A stretch of DNA of 64,000 nucleotides, from positions 1,041,974-1,105,973 of the forward strand of contig NZ_KZ454941.1 of NCBI RefSeq assembly GCF_002797375.1, read 5' to 3'. The notes beneath the pieces were generated by a model, which was not told the origin of the DNA, made no database searches, and saw nothing but the letters and a program-made list of their open reading frames with translations. The position numbers and the translations under genes were made by a program. Shown here one piece after another: positions 25,349 through 34,995 of the stretch (positions are counted from its first letter, which is position 1; every line of letters starts with the position of its first letter). Source of the DNA: Bacillus sp. FJAT-42315. GTDB taxonomy: Bacteria; Bacillota; Bacilli; Bacillales; Domibacillaceae.

Positions 25349-26155
25349 TTATACAAACAAATCATCCATTTCAACATTTTCAAAAATAGACGGATGGAGC
25401 ATCAGTGCGAGTTTATGAAGTCCAGCCAACAGTCGTGGGGAAGGACGGCAATAAAGCTCTTCTTCCATGACAGTGACGTTTTGCTGTTGGATGGCAGGGA
25501 GTTCCGTCCAGCCCGGTCGTTTTTGGACGATGGCTGGGTTGATTTTGTCCGTACGTACACCAACCCATGAAAGCAAAATGTAATCAGGGTTTCTTTGTTT
25601 CACTTCCTCCCAATCCGTTTGGAAGTTGGCAGTTTCTTCGTCACGAAACACATTGTACCCGCCAGCCAACTCACTTATTTCGGTAAGCCAATTCACTTTT
25701 CCAGGAGTGAACACGGGCTTTGGCCACCATTCCCAGTACAGCGAAGGTCGCTTGTCGACAAAGCTAGCAGCTTGCTTAAATTTTTCCACTTGGGAAGTGT
25801 AGCGCTCTGCTATCAATCTCGCTTTTTCGGCTACACCACATGCCGCTCCGACTTCGATAAGCGACTGACCGATCTCCGCTAACGATTGTGGATTCGTCAC
25901 AATGTAAGGTAACCCTCGTTTTTTTAGCTCCTCCACATTCTTTTCCATCCCGGGGACACTTAAAGAAGCAATGACAAGATCCGGCTTTAATGCTTCGACT
26001 TGATCGATATCAATATTAAGGTCGGGTCCAAGTCGTGGCAAATGAGAAATCGCTTCCGGCCAATCGGAATAATCATCGACACCGACAAGCTGATCGGTGA
26101 GACCGAGAAATTCAATCAATTCTGTATTGCTTGGACAAATGGAAATCAAGCGCAT
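25349..26155 (-). CDS. BtuF-like substrate-binding-fold protein without signal peptide
   Basis: A 268-residue protein of the helical-backbone metal/cobalamin-binding family (BtuF/TroA-like): MRLISICPSNTELIEFLGLTDQLVGVDDYSDWP at the start, then NIDIDQVEALKPDLVIASL and SPRLLAGLHKLALMLHP. In ABC uptake systems such proteins are secreted or lipid-anchored. This one starts directly at the first beta strand, with neither signal peptide nor lipobox, and has no transporter genes nearby. I did not find a longer in-frame start. It is often annotated cobalamin-binding; a cytosolic binding role is more consistent, but the ligand is unknown. ATG at 26155 with AAAAGGAG upstream. Confidence 0.8.
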   Translation of the reverse strand: MRLISICPSNTELIEFLGLTDQLVGVDDYSDWPEAISHLPRLGPDLNIDIDQVEALKPDLVIASLSVPGMEKNVEELKKRGLPYIVTNPQSLAEIGQSLIEVGAACGVAEKARLIAERYTSQVEKFKQAASFVDKRPSLYWEWWPKPVFTPGKVNWLTEISELAGGYNVFRDEETANFQTDWEEVKQRNPDYILLSWVGVRTDKINPAIVQKRPGWTELPAIQQQNVTVMEEELYCRPSPRLLAGLHKLALMLHPSIFENVEMDDLFV

Positions 26156-26242
26156 ATGAAAAACTCCTTTTCTTTCATTCTATCATAGACATTTATTCGA
26201 ATTGCGAAATAATTTTATGTATAATGGAAGGGAGGTGATCAA

Positions 26243-27742
26243 ATGTTTACGGTAAAAAATGAATCGTATTTACAGCAAGAAACTCCTTGTCTCATCGTTG
26301 GGCTTTATGATCGTCCGTTGAAATTTGCGGGTGAGCTAGAGAAGTTGGATGAGCTGTTCAATGGAGAGCTGACAGAGCTAGTGAAAGAGGGCGATATTTC
26401 CGCTAAAAGCAACAAGATCGCGGTCGTGTCTACGCTAGGAAAAATGCCAGCGAAACGATTGCTGTTTGTCGGGCTTGGAAAGGAAAAGCAAGCGGATTTT
26501 CACGAAATGAAAGAAGCGATCGGTGAAGCGTTCCTAAAAAGCAAACAGTTAGGGCTAACATCAGTGACGGTTGCACTAGATAGCTTTGTTTGTGAAGAGG
26601 TGAGCGCGGAAGATGCCGCTCACGCTTTTAGTGAAGCGTTCGGATTAGCTACATATGAATTTAAAGGCTACAAACAAGCATCGAATGAGCCAGAGAAAAA
26701 AATTGAGCAGTTAACAGTGTTGACGAAAGCAGATAATGAAGCGGTGCAAGCAGCTCTTCAAGTTGGCTATGTGTTAAGCCAAGGAACGAATTCTGCGCGC
26801 ACATTAGTCAACACACCAGGCAATCTATTAACGGCATCGGACATGGCTGCTTATGCTGAGCAGCTAGCGGATAAGTACGGCTTTGAAGTCGAAATTCTTG
26901 AAAAAGAAGATATGGAAAAGCTCGGTATGGGGGCGCTTTTAGCGGTTAATCAAGGCTCGACTGAACCGCCAAAAATGATTACGCTGAAATATCAGCCGAA
27001 AGAAGAATGGATGGATGTACTCGGTTTCGTTGGGAAAGGGATCACGTTTGATACCGGCGGCTACTCGTTGAAGCCGAAAGACGGAATCGTTGGTATGAAA
27101 ACCGATATGGGTGGTGCGGCTGCGGTATTAGGTGCGATGGAAGTGATTGGTGAACTAAAGCCGAATCAAAATATCGTCGCTGTCATTCCATCTACTGATA
27201 ATATGATTAGTGGCCACGCTTTGAAGCCAGACGATGTCATTACGTCGATGAGCGGAAAAACGATTGAAGTGCTGAATACCGATGCAGAAGGCCGTCTCGT
27301 GCTCGCCGATGCGATGACGTACGCGAAGCATCAAGGAGCGGATTATTTAATCGATGTCGCAACATTAACAGGCGGTGTCGTAGTGGCACTTGGTACGGAT
27401 AAAACGGGAGCAATGACGAATAACGAAGAGTTATTTGAAGAAGTGCTAGAGGCATCTTTTGAAGCAGGCGAATTTATTTGGCGCTTACCACTTACAGAAA
27501 AAGATAAAAAACGCATTCGTAACAGCGCAATTGCGGACTTAAACAACTCGCCTGGTCGTGAAGGTCATGCGATCATGGGCGGCGGCTTTGTCGGCGAATT
27601 TGCGGAAGGCACGCCGTGGGTTCATTTAGATATCGCTGGTACAGCTGATACGAAAGGAAGCTATTCACTAGGGCCAGCCGGAGGCACAGGTGCGATGGTG
27701 CGGACGTTAGCATTATTGGCGATGCGGAGAAATGAAGAATAA
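26243..27742 (+). CDS. pepA: Leucyl aminopeptidase PepA (M17)
   Basis: A 499-residue cytosolic zinc aminopeptidase of family M17. The N-terminal domain spans about 1-165. The catalytic domain holds [15 protein letters not shown] (265-279) with metal ligands, the catalytic Lys in [13 protein letters not shown] and the signature NTDAEGRL at residues 345-352. It removes N-terminal residues, preferring leucine, and normally forms hexamers. The ATG at 26243 has GGGAGGTGATC upstream. In B. subtilis the orthologue yuiE lies in the same neighbourhood, between yui genes. Confidence 0.96.
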   Translation: MFTVKNESYLQQETPCLIVGLYDRPLKFAGELEKLDELFNGELTELVKEGDISAKSNKIAVVSTLGKMPAKRLLFVGLGKEKQADFHEMKEAIGEAFLKSKQLGLTSVTVALDSFVCEEVSAEDAAHAFSEAFGLATYEFKGYKQASNEPEKKIEQLTVLTKADNEAVQAALQVGYVLSQGTNSARTLVNTPGNLLTASDMAAYAEQLADKYGFEVEILEKEDMEKLGMGALLAVNQGSTEPPKMITLKYQPKEEWMDVLGFVGKGITFDTGGYSLKPKDGIVGMKTDMGGAAAVLGAMEVIGELKPNQNIVAVIPSTDNMISGHALKPDDVITSMSGKTIEVLNTDAEGRLVLADAMTYAKHQGADYLIDVATLTGGVVVALGTDKTGAMTNNEELFEEVLEASFEAGEFIWRLPLTEKDKKRIRNSAIADLNNSPGREGHAIMGGGFVGEFAEGTPWVHLDIAGTADTKGSYSLGPAGGTGAMVRTLALLAMRRNEE

Positions 27743-27763
27743 GTAGTCTTGTTGGGGCTGACT

Positions 27764-27838
27764 GTAAGAAAGTTATCTCATATAGAGAGTTTTACACTTT
27801 ATATATATGAGATAAGGCTTCTTATGGTTAGTCCTTTT
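27764..27838 (+). terminator. Large hairpin after pepA
   Basis: GACTGTAAGAAAGTTATCTC and its partner GAGATAAGGCTTCTTATGGT plus TAGTC form a long imperfect stem over 75 bp, ending TCCTTTTTA. It is the probable pepA terminator, although the stem is unusually long. Confidence 0.7.
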
Positions 27839-27981
27839 TATATTGTTTGCTACATAAGGTGTAAAATAAATATTAATATTGAATTTACAAAAATGACCAT
27901 TTATTTTCATGGATAAGAGTTATAATCATATTTAAAAATATTTGCTTAACCAAAATGTAAGCAATCACAAGGGGGATTCCA

Positions 27982-28443
27982 TTGAAGAAAAAAAGAGTCA
28001 TTCTTTTTACCTTATTAGCTGTTTTATTCATTGGATTTATGGTATTACCAGATGAAGTAAAAGTCGATATGAAGCTGATCAGCAGAGCGTATGAGCAAGA
28101 GATGCCAAGTGAAGCAGACGGTATCAGTGTGAAAATGGAACAGGAGCAATATGACACCTCAACGGAAAAAATTATTGTTTTAATTAACAACATCGGCAGT
28201 GAAGATATCAATCCTGGTCATCAAGGTGACATGAAACTGCAAAAAAAAGTAGGTGGCACGTGGAGGGAATTTCCGCAAAAGCCAAAAGTGGTGTATGAGG
28301 ACTATGGAATACTTTTTCCATCAGGAATGCAATCTAGTCTCGTTTTGTCAGTAGATCAACTGAAATATAAGCTAGTGCCAGGCGAGTATCGGGCTCTTCC
28401 TGGAGCAGGGGTCGCCGCTCCATTTACTGTCGTGGAAGATTGA
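27982..28443 (+). CDS. Membrane-anchored Ig-like fold protein
   Basis: A 153-residue protein with one N-terminal membrane helix (KKKRVILFTLLAVLFIGFMVLP) and an outer domain of about 115 residues: ISVKMEQEQYDTSTEKIIVLINNIGSEDI and then a beta-rich stretch ending VPGEYRALPGAGVAAPFTVVED. The pattern of strands resembles the bacterial Ig-like domains of Bacillus exported proteins. The start TTG at 27982 has AAGGGGG upstream; no lipobox. It is followed by a terminator-like hairpin. Its partner and role are unknown. Confidence 0.65.
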   Translation: MKKKRVILFTLLAVLFIGFMVLPDEVKVDMKLISRAYEQEMPSEADGISVKMEQEQYDTSTEKIIVLINNIGSEDINPGHQGDMKLQKKVGGTWREFPQKPKVVYEDYGILFPSGMQSSLVLSVDQLKYKLVPGEYRALPGAGVAAPFTVVED

Positions 28444-28445
28444 AT

Positions 28446-28502
28446 TAAATGAGGCTGTCATTTTTCAATTTTTTTTGGGGAATGGCAATCTCATTTTTTT
28501 AT
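28446..28502 (+). terminator. Probable terminator after the Ig-like gene
   Basis: AAATGAGGCTGTCATTTTTC and GGAATGGCAATCTCATTTTT can pair around a T-rich loop. Confidence 0.65.
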
Positions 28503-28603
28503 GAAAGTAAGTCGGTGACCTATTGACAACCTCCTCGAATATTGATATTTTTATTTTAGTTCTCTACCAATTTACCAAACTAAAGTAAAAGGAGGCATTT
28601 TAG

Positions 28604-29923
28604 ATGAATGCAGTTGTGATTGCTGTCATCGTCATGCTTCTCCTCAGTTTATTACGTGTCAATGTCGTGTTTTCTTTGATTACGGGTGCACTCGTTGGAG
28701 GAGTCGTTGGCGGTTTAGGAATAGAAGGAACGATTGGTGCTTTTACAGAAGGAGTCGGCGGTGGTGCGAATGTGGCGCTAAGTTACGCGATGCTCGGTGG
28801 CTTTGCGGTAGCGATTTCAAGCACCGGCTTGCCGAATGCGTTAGTTGAATTTGTCTTGAAATATGTTGGAAAGAAAGAAGATGCGAGAGCGAAGAAGCTA
28901 TCGAGAGCTCTTATTTTATTTATGATTTTATTAATGGCTTGCTTCTCGCAAAACTTGATTCCGATTCACATTGCTTTTATCCCGTTATTAATTCCACCGT
29001 TGTTGAAAGTGTTAGATGAATTGCAAGTGGATCGTCGCTTAGTCGCAATGGTACTTACATTCGGTCTTGTGACACCATATATGCTACTTCCGGTTGGATT
29101 TGGTCAAATTTTTCATGAAATTATTGCGACGAATATAACGGAAAGCGGCTTGCCAGTGGAGATGAGTCAAATTCCGAAAGCGATGTTATTCCCGGCTGCG
29201 GGGATGCTGACAGGTTTGTTAGTCGCTGTCTTTTTCTCTTATCGTAAGCCGAGAACTTATAACAATCCAGTAAGACCTGTATCTGTCGCAAAAAGTGAAG
29301 GTTATTCGAAAACAGGTATCATTATATCGCTTGTAGCCATTGTGACGGCACTTGCAGCTCAGCTTGTAACAGAGTCAATGGTGTTTGGGGCATTAGCTGG
29401 AATTGTTGTTCTTTATGCATCAAAAGCCATTAGCTGGAGCGAAGCGGATCGTTTATTAACCGATGGGATGCGGATGATGGCGTTTATCGGATTTGTGATG
29501 ATCGCCGCATCAGGATTTGCGAAAGTAATGAGTGCAACGGGTGATGTGGAGCGGCTAGTGGAACAAGCAGCCAATATGATCGGTGGCAATCAAGTGCTTG
29601 GTGCGTTATTAATGCTGATCGTTGGATTATTAGTGACGATGGGGATCGGTTCCTCGTTCTCAACGATTCCGATTATCGCGACGATTTTCGTGCCGTTAGC
29701 GTTAGAGCTTGGTTTCAGTCCGATGGCGACGATTGTGCTTGTTGGAACAGCAGGGGCTTTAGGAGATGCGGGCTCACCTGCCTCTGATAGTACGCTTGGG
29801 CCGACATCTGGCTTGAATGTCGATGGGCAGCACAATCACATTTGGGATACATGTGTGCCAACGTTTTTACATTATAATATTCCAGTCATTATTTTCGGTT
29901 GGATTGCGGCGTTAATGTTGTAA
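28604..29923 (+). CDS. yuiF: YuiF-type Na+/H+ antiporter or organic-ion transporter
   Basis: A 439-residue membrane protein with about eleven to twelve helices of the NhaC/ion-transporter superfamily. The motif [32 protein letters not shown] near the C-terminus is diagnostic of this branch, and [21 protein letters not shown] is conserved. B. subtilis YuiF is annotated as a putative Na+/H+ antiporter; an amino-acid substrate is also possible for this family. ATG at 28604 follows AAAAGGAGGC. It stands near a second NhaC-like gene and the Mrp operon. Confidence 0.85.
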   Translation: MNAVVIAVIVMLLLSLLRVNVVFSLITGALVGGVVGGLGIEGTIGAFTEGVGGGANVALSYAMLGGFAVAISSTGLPNALVEFVLKYVGKKEDARAKKLSRALILFMILLMACFSQNLIPIHIAFIPLLIPPLLKVLDELQVDRRLVAMVLTFGLVTPYMLLPVGFGQIFHEIIATNITESGLPVEMSQIPKAMLFPAAGMLTGLLVAVFFSYRKPRTYNNPVRPVSVAKSEGYSKTGIIISLVAIVTALAAQLVTESMVFGALAGIVVLYASKAISWSEADRLLTDGMRMMAFIGFVMIAASGFAKVMSATGDVERLVEQAANMIGGNQVLGALLMLIVGLLVTMGIGSSFSTIPIIATIFVPLALELGFSPMATIVLVGTAGALGDAGSPASDSTLGPTSGLNVDGQHNHIWDTCVPTFLHYNIPVIIFGWIAALML

Positions 29924-29999
29924 TAGGGAACTTGCCCATGCCATTTGCCTCCTTTTTGCATACAACATAGTAGGCAGTTAAAAAAGGAGGCATTTGACT

Positions 30000-30188
30000 A
30001 TGTATGCTCGAGATACCCGTTTTCTTCCTTTCTTCGGAGGGCCATTTTTAGGCGGATTGTTGGGAGGGTTTCTAGGAGGCGCGCTTGTGCGTCCATATTA
30101 TCCACGACCGTTTTATCCACCAGTGGGATGTTGCCCGCCATATCCACCATTCCCGCCATATGGTCGTCCGCCATTTGGTTACTTTTAA
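30000..30188 (+). CDS. Small Gly/Pro/aromatic-rich protein
   Basis: A 62-residue protein of extreme composition: FFGGPFLGGLLGGFLGGALVRP then YYPRPFYPPVGCCPPYPPFPPYG. The first half is a glycine-zipper-like hydrophobic stretch, the second proline/tyrosine-rich with a CC pair. I do not recognise it by name, but such proteins are common in spore coats and exosporia. A perfect AAAGGAGG lies 9 nt before the ATG at 30000, and a clear terminator follows, so the gene is probably real. Function is unknown. Confidence 0.75.
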   Translation: MYARDTRFLPFFGGPFLGGLLGGFLGGALVRPYYPRPFYPPVGCCPPYPPFPPYGRPPFGYF

Positions 30189-30189
30189 T

Positions 30190-30222
30190 GAAAAAGGACC
30201 TTCGACAAGAAGGTCCTTTTCT
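30190..30222. terminator. Bidirectional terminator
   Basis: AAAAGGACCTTC/GAAGGTCCTTTT stem between the small Gly/Pro-rich gene and the convergent nhaC. Confidence 0.9.
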
Positions 30223-31670
30223 TATGCTTGCTTCAATTCATTTTCCTCTAAATTCATCATTTGTTGTTCCTCAGCTTCCATTCGTTCGACCTCTTCTTGC
30301 GATAGTTTTTCAATTTTAAATCCAGTAAATCCATAAATAATCGCAATGAGTGGGCTGATAAAACATAATAGTGCATACGGTGCATAGTGGAACGTCGAGA
30401 CACCGAGTGTAGCAGTCATAAAGGCGCCACATGTATTCCAAGGTACGAGAGGAGAAGTCATCGTTCCTGCATCCTCTAATGTTCGTGATAAGTTCTTCGG
30501 ATGCAGTCTGCGTTTACGGTAAGCGGTTACATACATCCGGCCAGGAAGAAGAATCGACAAGTATTGATCACAAGCGACAATATTGGCTGAGATACAAGTA
30601 ACAACGGTTGTTGCTATTAAGCTTCCTGTGGATTTGGCTAGTTTTAATAAGCTTTTCACCAGCGTTTCTAACACGCCACTTACTTCTAAAATACCGCCGA
30701 AGCTCATCGCAATCATAACTAATGAAACCGTATACAACATTGCTTCGATTCCGCCGTTATTGAGTAAACTATCTAACACTTCGTTATTCGTTTCCATTGT
30801 AAAACCACTAACCATAATGCCTAAAATGTCACTAACTGATACACCTTGTACGACAACGGCTACAATCGCTCCTAATATCGATCCGATCACAAGACCCGGT
30901 AGAGCAGGTGTTTTCATTGCGATTAATGCAAGAACGATGACGGGAACGACTAACAGCCATGGGCTAATGATAAAGATATCATTTAATTGTTGCTGAAGAG
31001 CTTGGACTTCATCTAGTCCGGCTCCTTGATTTTTAAAAGAAAGCCCGAGGAAGAAATAAATAATGACAGAGATCGCTAAAGCCGGGATCGTGGTGTATAA
31101 CATATGGCGAATATGATCAAATAATTCAACGCCAGTAATACCAGGTGCCATATTCGTTGTTTCTGATAAAGGAGAAATTTTATCGCCGAAATAACAGCCG
31201 GAAATGACGGCACCTGCTACCATAGCGGTGTTGACACCAAGACCCGCGCCAATTCCCATAATCGCAATCCCGATTGTACCAGCTGCTGTCCATGCATTTC
31301 CAGAAGCAATCGCAACGATGCTACAAATAATTGCTGCTGCAGGTAAAAAGTAAGTAGGAGATAAAATATCAAGTCCATAATAAATCATCGTCGGTACAAT
31401 CCCAGCAGCTAGCCACGTACCGATGATCGTTCCAATGACCATTAAAATGAGTAATGCCTGCATCGCTAATGAAACCGCATGAATAATTCCTTTTTCAATT
31501 TCCCTCCACGTATGCCCCAAGTAAATGGCTACAATGGTTGCAACAGTTGCGCTTAATAGTAGTGGAACATGTGGATCGGCCTCAAACTTAAAAATCCCTA
31601 CAAATAAGAAAATGACCATCGCTAAGATGGGAATCAAAGCGATGCCTAATGACGGTGTTTTTGTTTTCAT
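30222..31670 (-). CDS. nhaC: NhaC-family Na+/H+ antiporter (copy 1)
   Basis: A 482-residue carrier with about eleven to twelve membrane helices of the NhaC family. Conserved stretches are GNAWTAAGTIGIAIMGIGAGLG, SGCYFGDKISPLSETTNMAPGI and DAGTMTSPLVPWNTCGAFM. NhaC proteins exchange sodium for protons; some relatives exchange organic acids or amino acids. It is similar along its length to the carrier at 52417-53859. It is preceded by a perfect sigma-54 promoter, which is unusual for a simple Na+/H+ antiporter and suggests regulation by a metabolite. Confidence 0.88.
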   Translation of the reverse strand: MKTKTPSLGIALIPILAMVIFLFVGIFKFEADPHVPLLLSATVATIVAIYLGHTWREIEKGIIHAVSLAMQALLILMVIGTIIGTWLAAGIVPTMIYYGLDILSPTYFLPAAAIICSIVAIASGNAWTAAGTIGIAIMGIGAGLGVNTAMVAGAVISGCYFGDKISPLSETTNMAPGITGVELFDHIRHMLYTTIPALAISVIIYFFLGLSFKNQGAGLDEVQALQQQLNDIFIISPWLLVVPVIVLALIAMKTPALPGLVIGSILGAIVAVVVQGVSVSDILGIMVSGFTMETNNEVLDSLLNNGGIEAMLYTVSLVMIAMSFGGILEVSGVLETLVKSLLKLAKSTGSLIATTVVTCISANIVACDQYLSILLPGRMYVTAYRKRRLHPKNLSRTLEDAGTMTSPLVPWNTCGAFMTATLGVSTFHYAPYALLCFISPLIAIIYGFTGFKIEKLSQEEVERMEAEEQQMMNLEENELKQA

Positions 31671-31716
31671 CTCTTTACCTTCTTTCCTGGTTAGATTGTC
31701 CTTTATCTACTTATCT

Positions 31717-31732
31717 GCAATTCTTGTGCCAA
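31717..31732 (-). promoter_or_regulatory. Sigma-54 promoter of nhaC (copy 1)
   Basis: On the minus strand TGGCAC-AAGAA-TTGCA matches the -24/-12 consensus perfectly, 47 bp before the nhaC start. Confidence 0.9.
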
Positions 31733-31741
31733 TTAAAAATA

Positions 31742-31817
31742 TTCAGAAAACTGAACGGTGAAGGCGATTACTATTCAGTTTTCTATTTGATTTTGCATAA
31801 ACAATTCAATTTTGCAT
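31742..31817 (-). promoter_or_regulatory. Candidate enhancer sites of nhaC (copy 1)
   Basis: Two TTTTGCAT boxes (plus-strand reading) start at 31791 and 31810, 19 bp apart, about 60-85 bp upstream of the -24 element. Closer in are TTCAGAAAACTGAA (31742-31755) and TTCAGTTTTCT (31774-31784). The TTTTGCAT pair with the same spacing recurs before the second nhaC. Which activator binds is unknown. Confidence 0.5.
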
Positions 31818-31894
31818 AAAAGCGTTTGAAGAAGGATTTTAAACGATGTCGTCGAATAATTAGTGAATAACGATTCATTTTTGGAGGAGAGAAT

Positions 31895-32278
31895 ATGGAT
31901 ATATCACGATCATTAATTGCTACACTTGGGATGGAAATGGTGGAAATCGGTGAGGGGAAAGTCATTATGACGATGCCTGTCGATGAAAGAACGCACCAGC
32001 CATTTGGATTTTTGCACGGGGGAGCCTCGGTGGCACTTGCAGAAACAGCCGCCAGTGTCGGAACGGCCGCCCTTATTGATACGGAAAAAGAAGCTTGCTT
32101 CGGTCTTGAAATTAACGCCAATCACATTAAAGCGAAAAAAGAAGGCGTAGTCACAGCCATCGCCACCGTCGCTCACCGCGGTCGCACAACGATGGTATGG
32201 GAAATCCGTATCGAAGACGAACAACAACAACTCATCTGCCTATCGCGCTGCACCGTAGCCGTTGTAGCGAAGAAATAA
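31895..32278 (+). CDS. yuxO: PaaI-type hotdog thioesterase YuxO
   Basis: A 127-residue single hotdog-fold thioesterase. The catalytic region HQPFGFLHGGASVALAETAAS near residues 38-58 includes the conserved HGG and the acidic residue on the following helix. Such enzymes hydrolyse aromatic acyl-CoA thioesters such as hydroxybenzoyl-CoA; the exact substrate is not readable. The ATG at 31895 follows TGGAGGAGAG. In B. subtilis yuxO also lies beside mrpG and next to comA; comA is not here. Confidence 0.9.
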   Translation: MDISRSLIATLGMEMVEIGEGKVIMTMPVDERTHQPFGFLHGGASVALAETAASVGTAALIDTEKEACFGLEINANHIKAKKEGVVTAIATVAHRGRTTMVWEIRIEDEQQQLICLSRCTVAVVAKK

Positions 32279-32370
32279 AAGCGGAGCCGACTGTTCAGAC
32301 ACGACAAGCAAATGTTCTGGCGCTGAAAAGGCGATGAGCCTTGTAAGCGGCAGGCGCTGTTCAGACACAA
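32276..32370. repeat. Dispersed stop-proximal element (locus 4)
   Basis: The plus strand reads AAGCGGAGCCGACTGTTCAG then ACACGACAAGCAAATGTTCT, starting 0-2 nt after the yuxO stop. The stretch up to 32369 is the reverse complement of locus 3 (18550-18647), including the CTTGTAAGCGGCAGG segment. Confidence 0.85.
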
Positions 32371-32381
32371 CTTTAAGCAGC

Positions 32382-32418
32382 AAAAAAGAGGCGTCTATCA
32401 GCTGATAGACGCCTTTGT
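32382..32418. terminator. Terminator of the mrp operon
   Basis: Perfect AGGCGTCTATCA/TGATAGACGCCT palindrome with T tracts on both sides, just after the mrpG stop. Confidence 0.92.
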
Positions 32419-32419
32419 T

Positions 32420-32770
32420 TCAACGTTTATTTTTATCCTTTAAATCATCGCGGATGCTGCTGTCGGAAAGCTTGATGCCAGCATTGTAAGCCGCTCGGCT
32501 GATTAAGTGTCCAGAGACTGGAGCGGTAATGAAGATAAAAGCGATTCCGAGAAGAATCCGTGAGCTGAAATGACCTTCAATTAAGTAAAAGTAAAGGAAG
32601 GCACCCAGTAAGGTGGACATCACGCCTAATGTCGCTGCTTTAGACGCCGCGTGGTTGCGCGTATACACATCTGGAAGGCGAATGACCCCAAAGGTAGCTA
32701 CAAGGCTTAGAAACGCTCCTATCACTAAAAAGAGAATGATCACTCCATCAACGATGACGGTCATATTCAA
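32420..32770 (-). CDS. mrpG: Na+/H+ antiporter subunit MrpG
   Basis: The 116-residue last subunit of the Mrp complex, with three membrane helices. Typical features are VIRLPDVYTRNHAASKAATLGVMSTLLG and SGHLISRAAYNAGI. It overlaps mrpF by 23 bp, so translation is coupled. All seven Mrp subunits are needed for activity in Bacillus. Confidence 0.95.
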   Translation of the reverse strand: MNMTVIVDGVIILFLVIGAFLSLVATFGVIRLPDVYTRNHAASKAATLGVMSTLLGAFLYFYLIEGHFSSRILLGIAFIFITAPVSGHLISRAAYNAGIKLSDSSIRDDLKDKNKR

Positions 32771-33032
32771 TGATCTCTCCCTTCTCTAAGAACTTAGCAA
32801 ATCCAATCGTTCCGATGAAAGCTAAAATCCCCATCAATAAAATGACATCTAAAAATTCACTCGTGCGTAACAGCATCGATAAGATCGCAATAATGGCTAC
32901 GAGATTAATTCCGATAGCATCTAATGCGACGACACGATCCGGCACAGTCGGCCCTTTAATGAGGCGATATACAAGGCCGAGCATGGAGAAGGAGAAGCAA
33001 ATGAGTGAAAACTTCATGACCATCTCAACCAT
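32748..33032 (-). CDS. mrpF: Na+/H+ antiporter subunit MrpF
   Basis: A 94-residue protein with three membrane helices; FSMLGLVYRLIKGPTVPDRVVALDAIGINLV is the conserved MrpF core. It overlaps both mrpE and mrpG. In B. subtilis MrpF also supports bile-salt efflux. Confidence 0.95.
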   Translation of the reverse strand: MVEMVMKFSLICFSFSMLGLVYRLIKGPTVPDRVVALDAIGINLVAIIAILSMLLRTSEFLDVILLMGILAFIGTIGFAKFLEKGEIIEYDRHR

Positions 33033-33507
33033 TGCGACTCACCTCCATAATCGCTTTTTCAAATGAATTTTTAATACCGTCAATGGCATCATGTACATCT
33101 GGTAAATCGATCGCATGCACATACAATACTTTATTATCGTCCGAAACATCAATCACAAGTGTTCCTGGTGTTAAAGTGATTAAGCTAGATAACAGTGTAA
33201 TTTCCCAATCTGACTTTAATTCAGTCGGCATGGCGAAGATCCCCGGTTGAATATCAAGCTTAGGTTTTAAAATCACTCGTAATACATCGATATTTGCTAA
33301 AATGAGCTCTTTAAAAAACAGCAACGTTAAATAAAAGACAGCCCAGACACGGCGCATATAAAACTCTTGCTTAAAGAAGCGACGCATGCCGTAAATTAAA
33401 ATCAGCCCGAGAATATATCCGACAATGAACGTCGAACTGTTAAATGAAACTTGTAGAAACATCCAAAGAAACGCTAAAAAGAAATTAAGTAAAATTTGAA
33501 AAGCCAT
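33025..33507 (-). CDS. mrpE: Na+/H+ antiporter subunit MrpE
   Basis: A 160-residue subunit with two N-terminal membrane helices and a soluble C-terminal part containing ITLTPGTLVIDVSDDNKVLYVHAID, the MrpE signature. It starts 7 bp after mrpD ends and overlaps mrpF by 8 bp. Confidence 0.95.
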   Translation of the reverse strand: MAFQILLNFFLAFLWMFLQVSFNSSTFIVGYILGLILIYGMRRFFKQEFYMRRVWAVFYLTLLFFKELILANIDVLRVILKPKLDIQPGIFAMPTELKSDWEITLLSSLITLTPGTLVIDVSDDNKVLYVHAIDLPDVHDAIDGIKNSFEKAIMEVSRNG

Positions 33508-33513
33508 TTGACA

Positions 33514-34995
33514 TTACTCCTTTAACACGGCATCAATATAGATTGTCGGATCTATGAGTGCTTCAGTGGCTTGAGAAATCAGCGGATACATGCCTTCTGC
33601 GCCCACCCCATAACAGATAGAGACAACGACGAGAATGGCTCCCGGCATCCACAAAAAGTGAACAGGCTGTTTTTCTTCTCCTGGATAATCTTGCGGTGCT
33701 TTCCAAAAGCCGTTCATGAAGATTTTGATCACAGAGTAAAGAACAAACAGACTTGATAATAAGACGATCAGCGCTCCAACATAAGCACCTTCTGCAAAAG
33801 CGGCACGAACGATTAGGAACTTGCCGACAAATCCGCTCAGTGGTGGAATACCAGCGAGACCGAATGCCGCGACAAGAAATGTCCAGCCAAGTAGCGGATA
33901 TTTTTTAATTAATCCACCCATTTTACGTAAATTGCTTGTGCCGGTAATTTTAATCATCACACCAATCAATAAAAACAAAGCCGCTTTAATGATCATGTCA
34001 TGGATGAGGTAGAAGATCGTTCCTTGAAACGCTTCTTCTGTTGCTAAGGAAATACCGAATGTTAACACACCTACTGCAATGATGATGTTGTAAATGATAA
34101 TCTTTTTAACATCCCAGTAAGCGATCGCCCCGATGACTCCGACGATAATGGTCAAGAGCGCTACAATTTCCAATAGCTCGTGAGTGAATGCTTGGTTTTG
34201 GTAAAAGAACAGTGAATATGTTCTTAAAATCGAGTACACGCCAACTTTCGTTAATAACGACCCGAATAAAGCAAGCACTGGTACGGGCGGGGCATTGTAT
34301 GAACCAGGCAACCAGAAGTAGAGCGGGAAGATCGCTCCCTTTAATCCAAAGACAATTAAAAACAACACAGCAATGACAGTAATAATCGGTAGCTGTCCAA
34401 TTTCGGCAATTCGCTCGGAAATATGTGCCATATTTAGCGATCCGACCACCGAGTATAAAAAGGCAACAGCAATAACAAAGATTGCCGAGGAAATGACGTT
34501 TACTAAAATGTATTTTACTGATTCACGTAGCTGAATTTTCGTTCCGCCGATCACAATTAATACATAAGAAGACATTAACATCACTTCGAAAAAGACGAAT
34601 AAGTTAAAGATATCTCCCGTTGTAAAAGCGCCATTTACCCCAACAAGCATAAATTGAACAATGGAGTAGTAATAAAACTGCTCTCGTTTCTTACCGATCG
34701 AACGGAAAGAATAAATAATCACGCAAAGTGTAATGAGGGATGTTGTCGTGACGAGTAAAGCGGACAACATATCTGACACAAGGCTAATCCCAAAAGGAGA
34801 TTGCCAGCTACTAATCGCGATCGTTTGAACACCTTCATTTTTCACCGTTAGTAATAAGACAATAGATGCAACTAATGTGGCGATCGTTGAAATAACGGAG
34901 ATGACGCGCTGAGCCGTCACTTGCTTCGCTAAGAAAATCAACAAAATTGCCGTCATTAGCGGAATGATGATAGGTAATGTGAGTAAATTAGTCAT
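33514..34995 (-). CDS. mrpD: Na+/H+ antiporter subunit MrpD
   Basis: A 493-residue, about fourteen-helix subunit homologous to complex I NuoM/NuoN. Conserved charged positions in membrane helices are visible as [19 protein letters not shown] (a glutamate in helix 5) and [21 protein letters not shown] (a lysine in helix 7). These form part of the ion path. Overlaps mrpC by 8 bp. Confidence 0.96.
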   Translation of the reverse strand: MTNLLTLPIIIPLMTAILLIFLAKQVTAQRVISVISTIATLVASIVLLLTVKNEGVQTIAISSWQSPFGISLVSDMLSALLVTTTSLITLCVIIYSFRSIGKKREQFYYYSIVQFMLVGVNGAFTTGDIFNLFVFFEVMLMSSYVLIVIGGTKIQLRESVKYILVNVISSAIFVIAVAFLYSVVGSLNMAHISERIAEIGQLPIITVIAVLFLIVFGLKGAIFPLYFWLPGSYNAPPVPVLALFGSLLTKVGVYSILRTYSLFFYQNQAFTHELLEIVALLTIIVGVIGAIAYWDVKKIIIYNIIIAVGVLTFGISLATEEAFQGTIFYLIHDMIIKAALFLLIGVMIKITGTSNLRKMGGLIKKYPLLGWTFLVAAFGLAGIPPLSGFVGKFLIVRAAFAEGAYVGALIVLLSSLFVLYSVIKIFMNGFWKAPQDYPGEEKQPVHFLWMPGAILVVVSICYGVGAEGMYPLISQATEALIDPTIYIDAVLKE

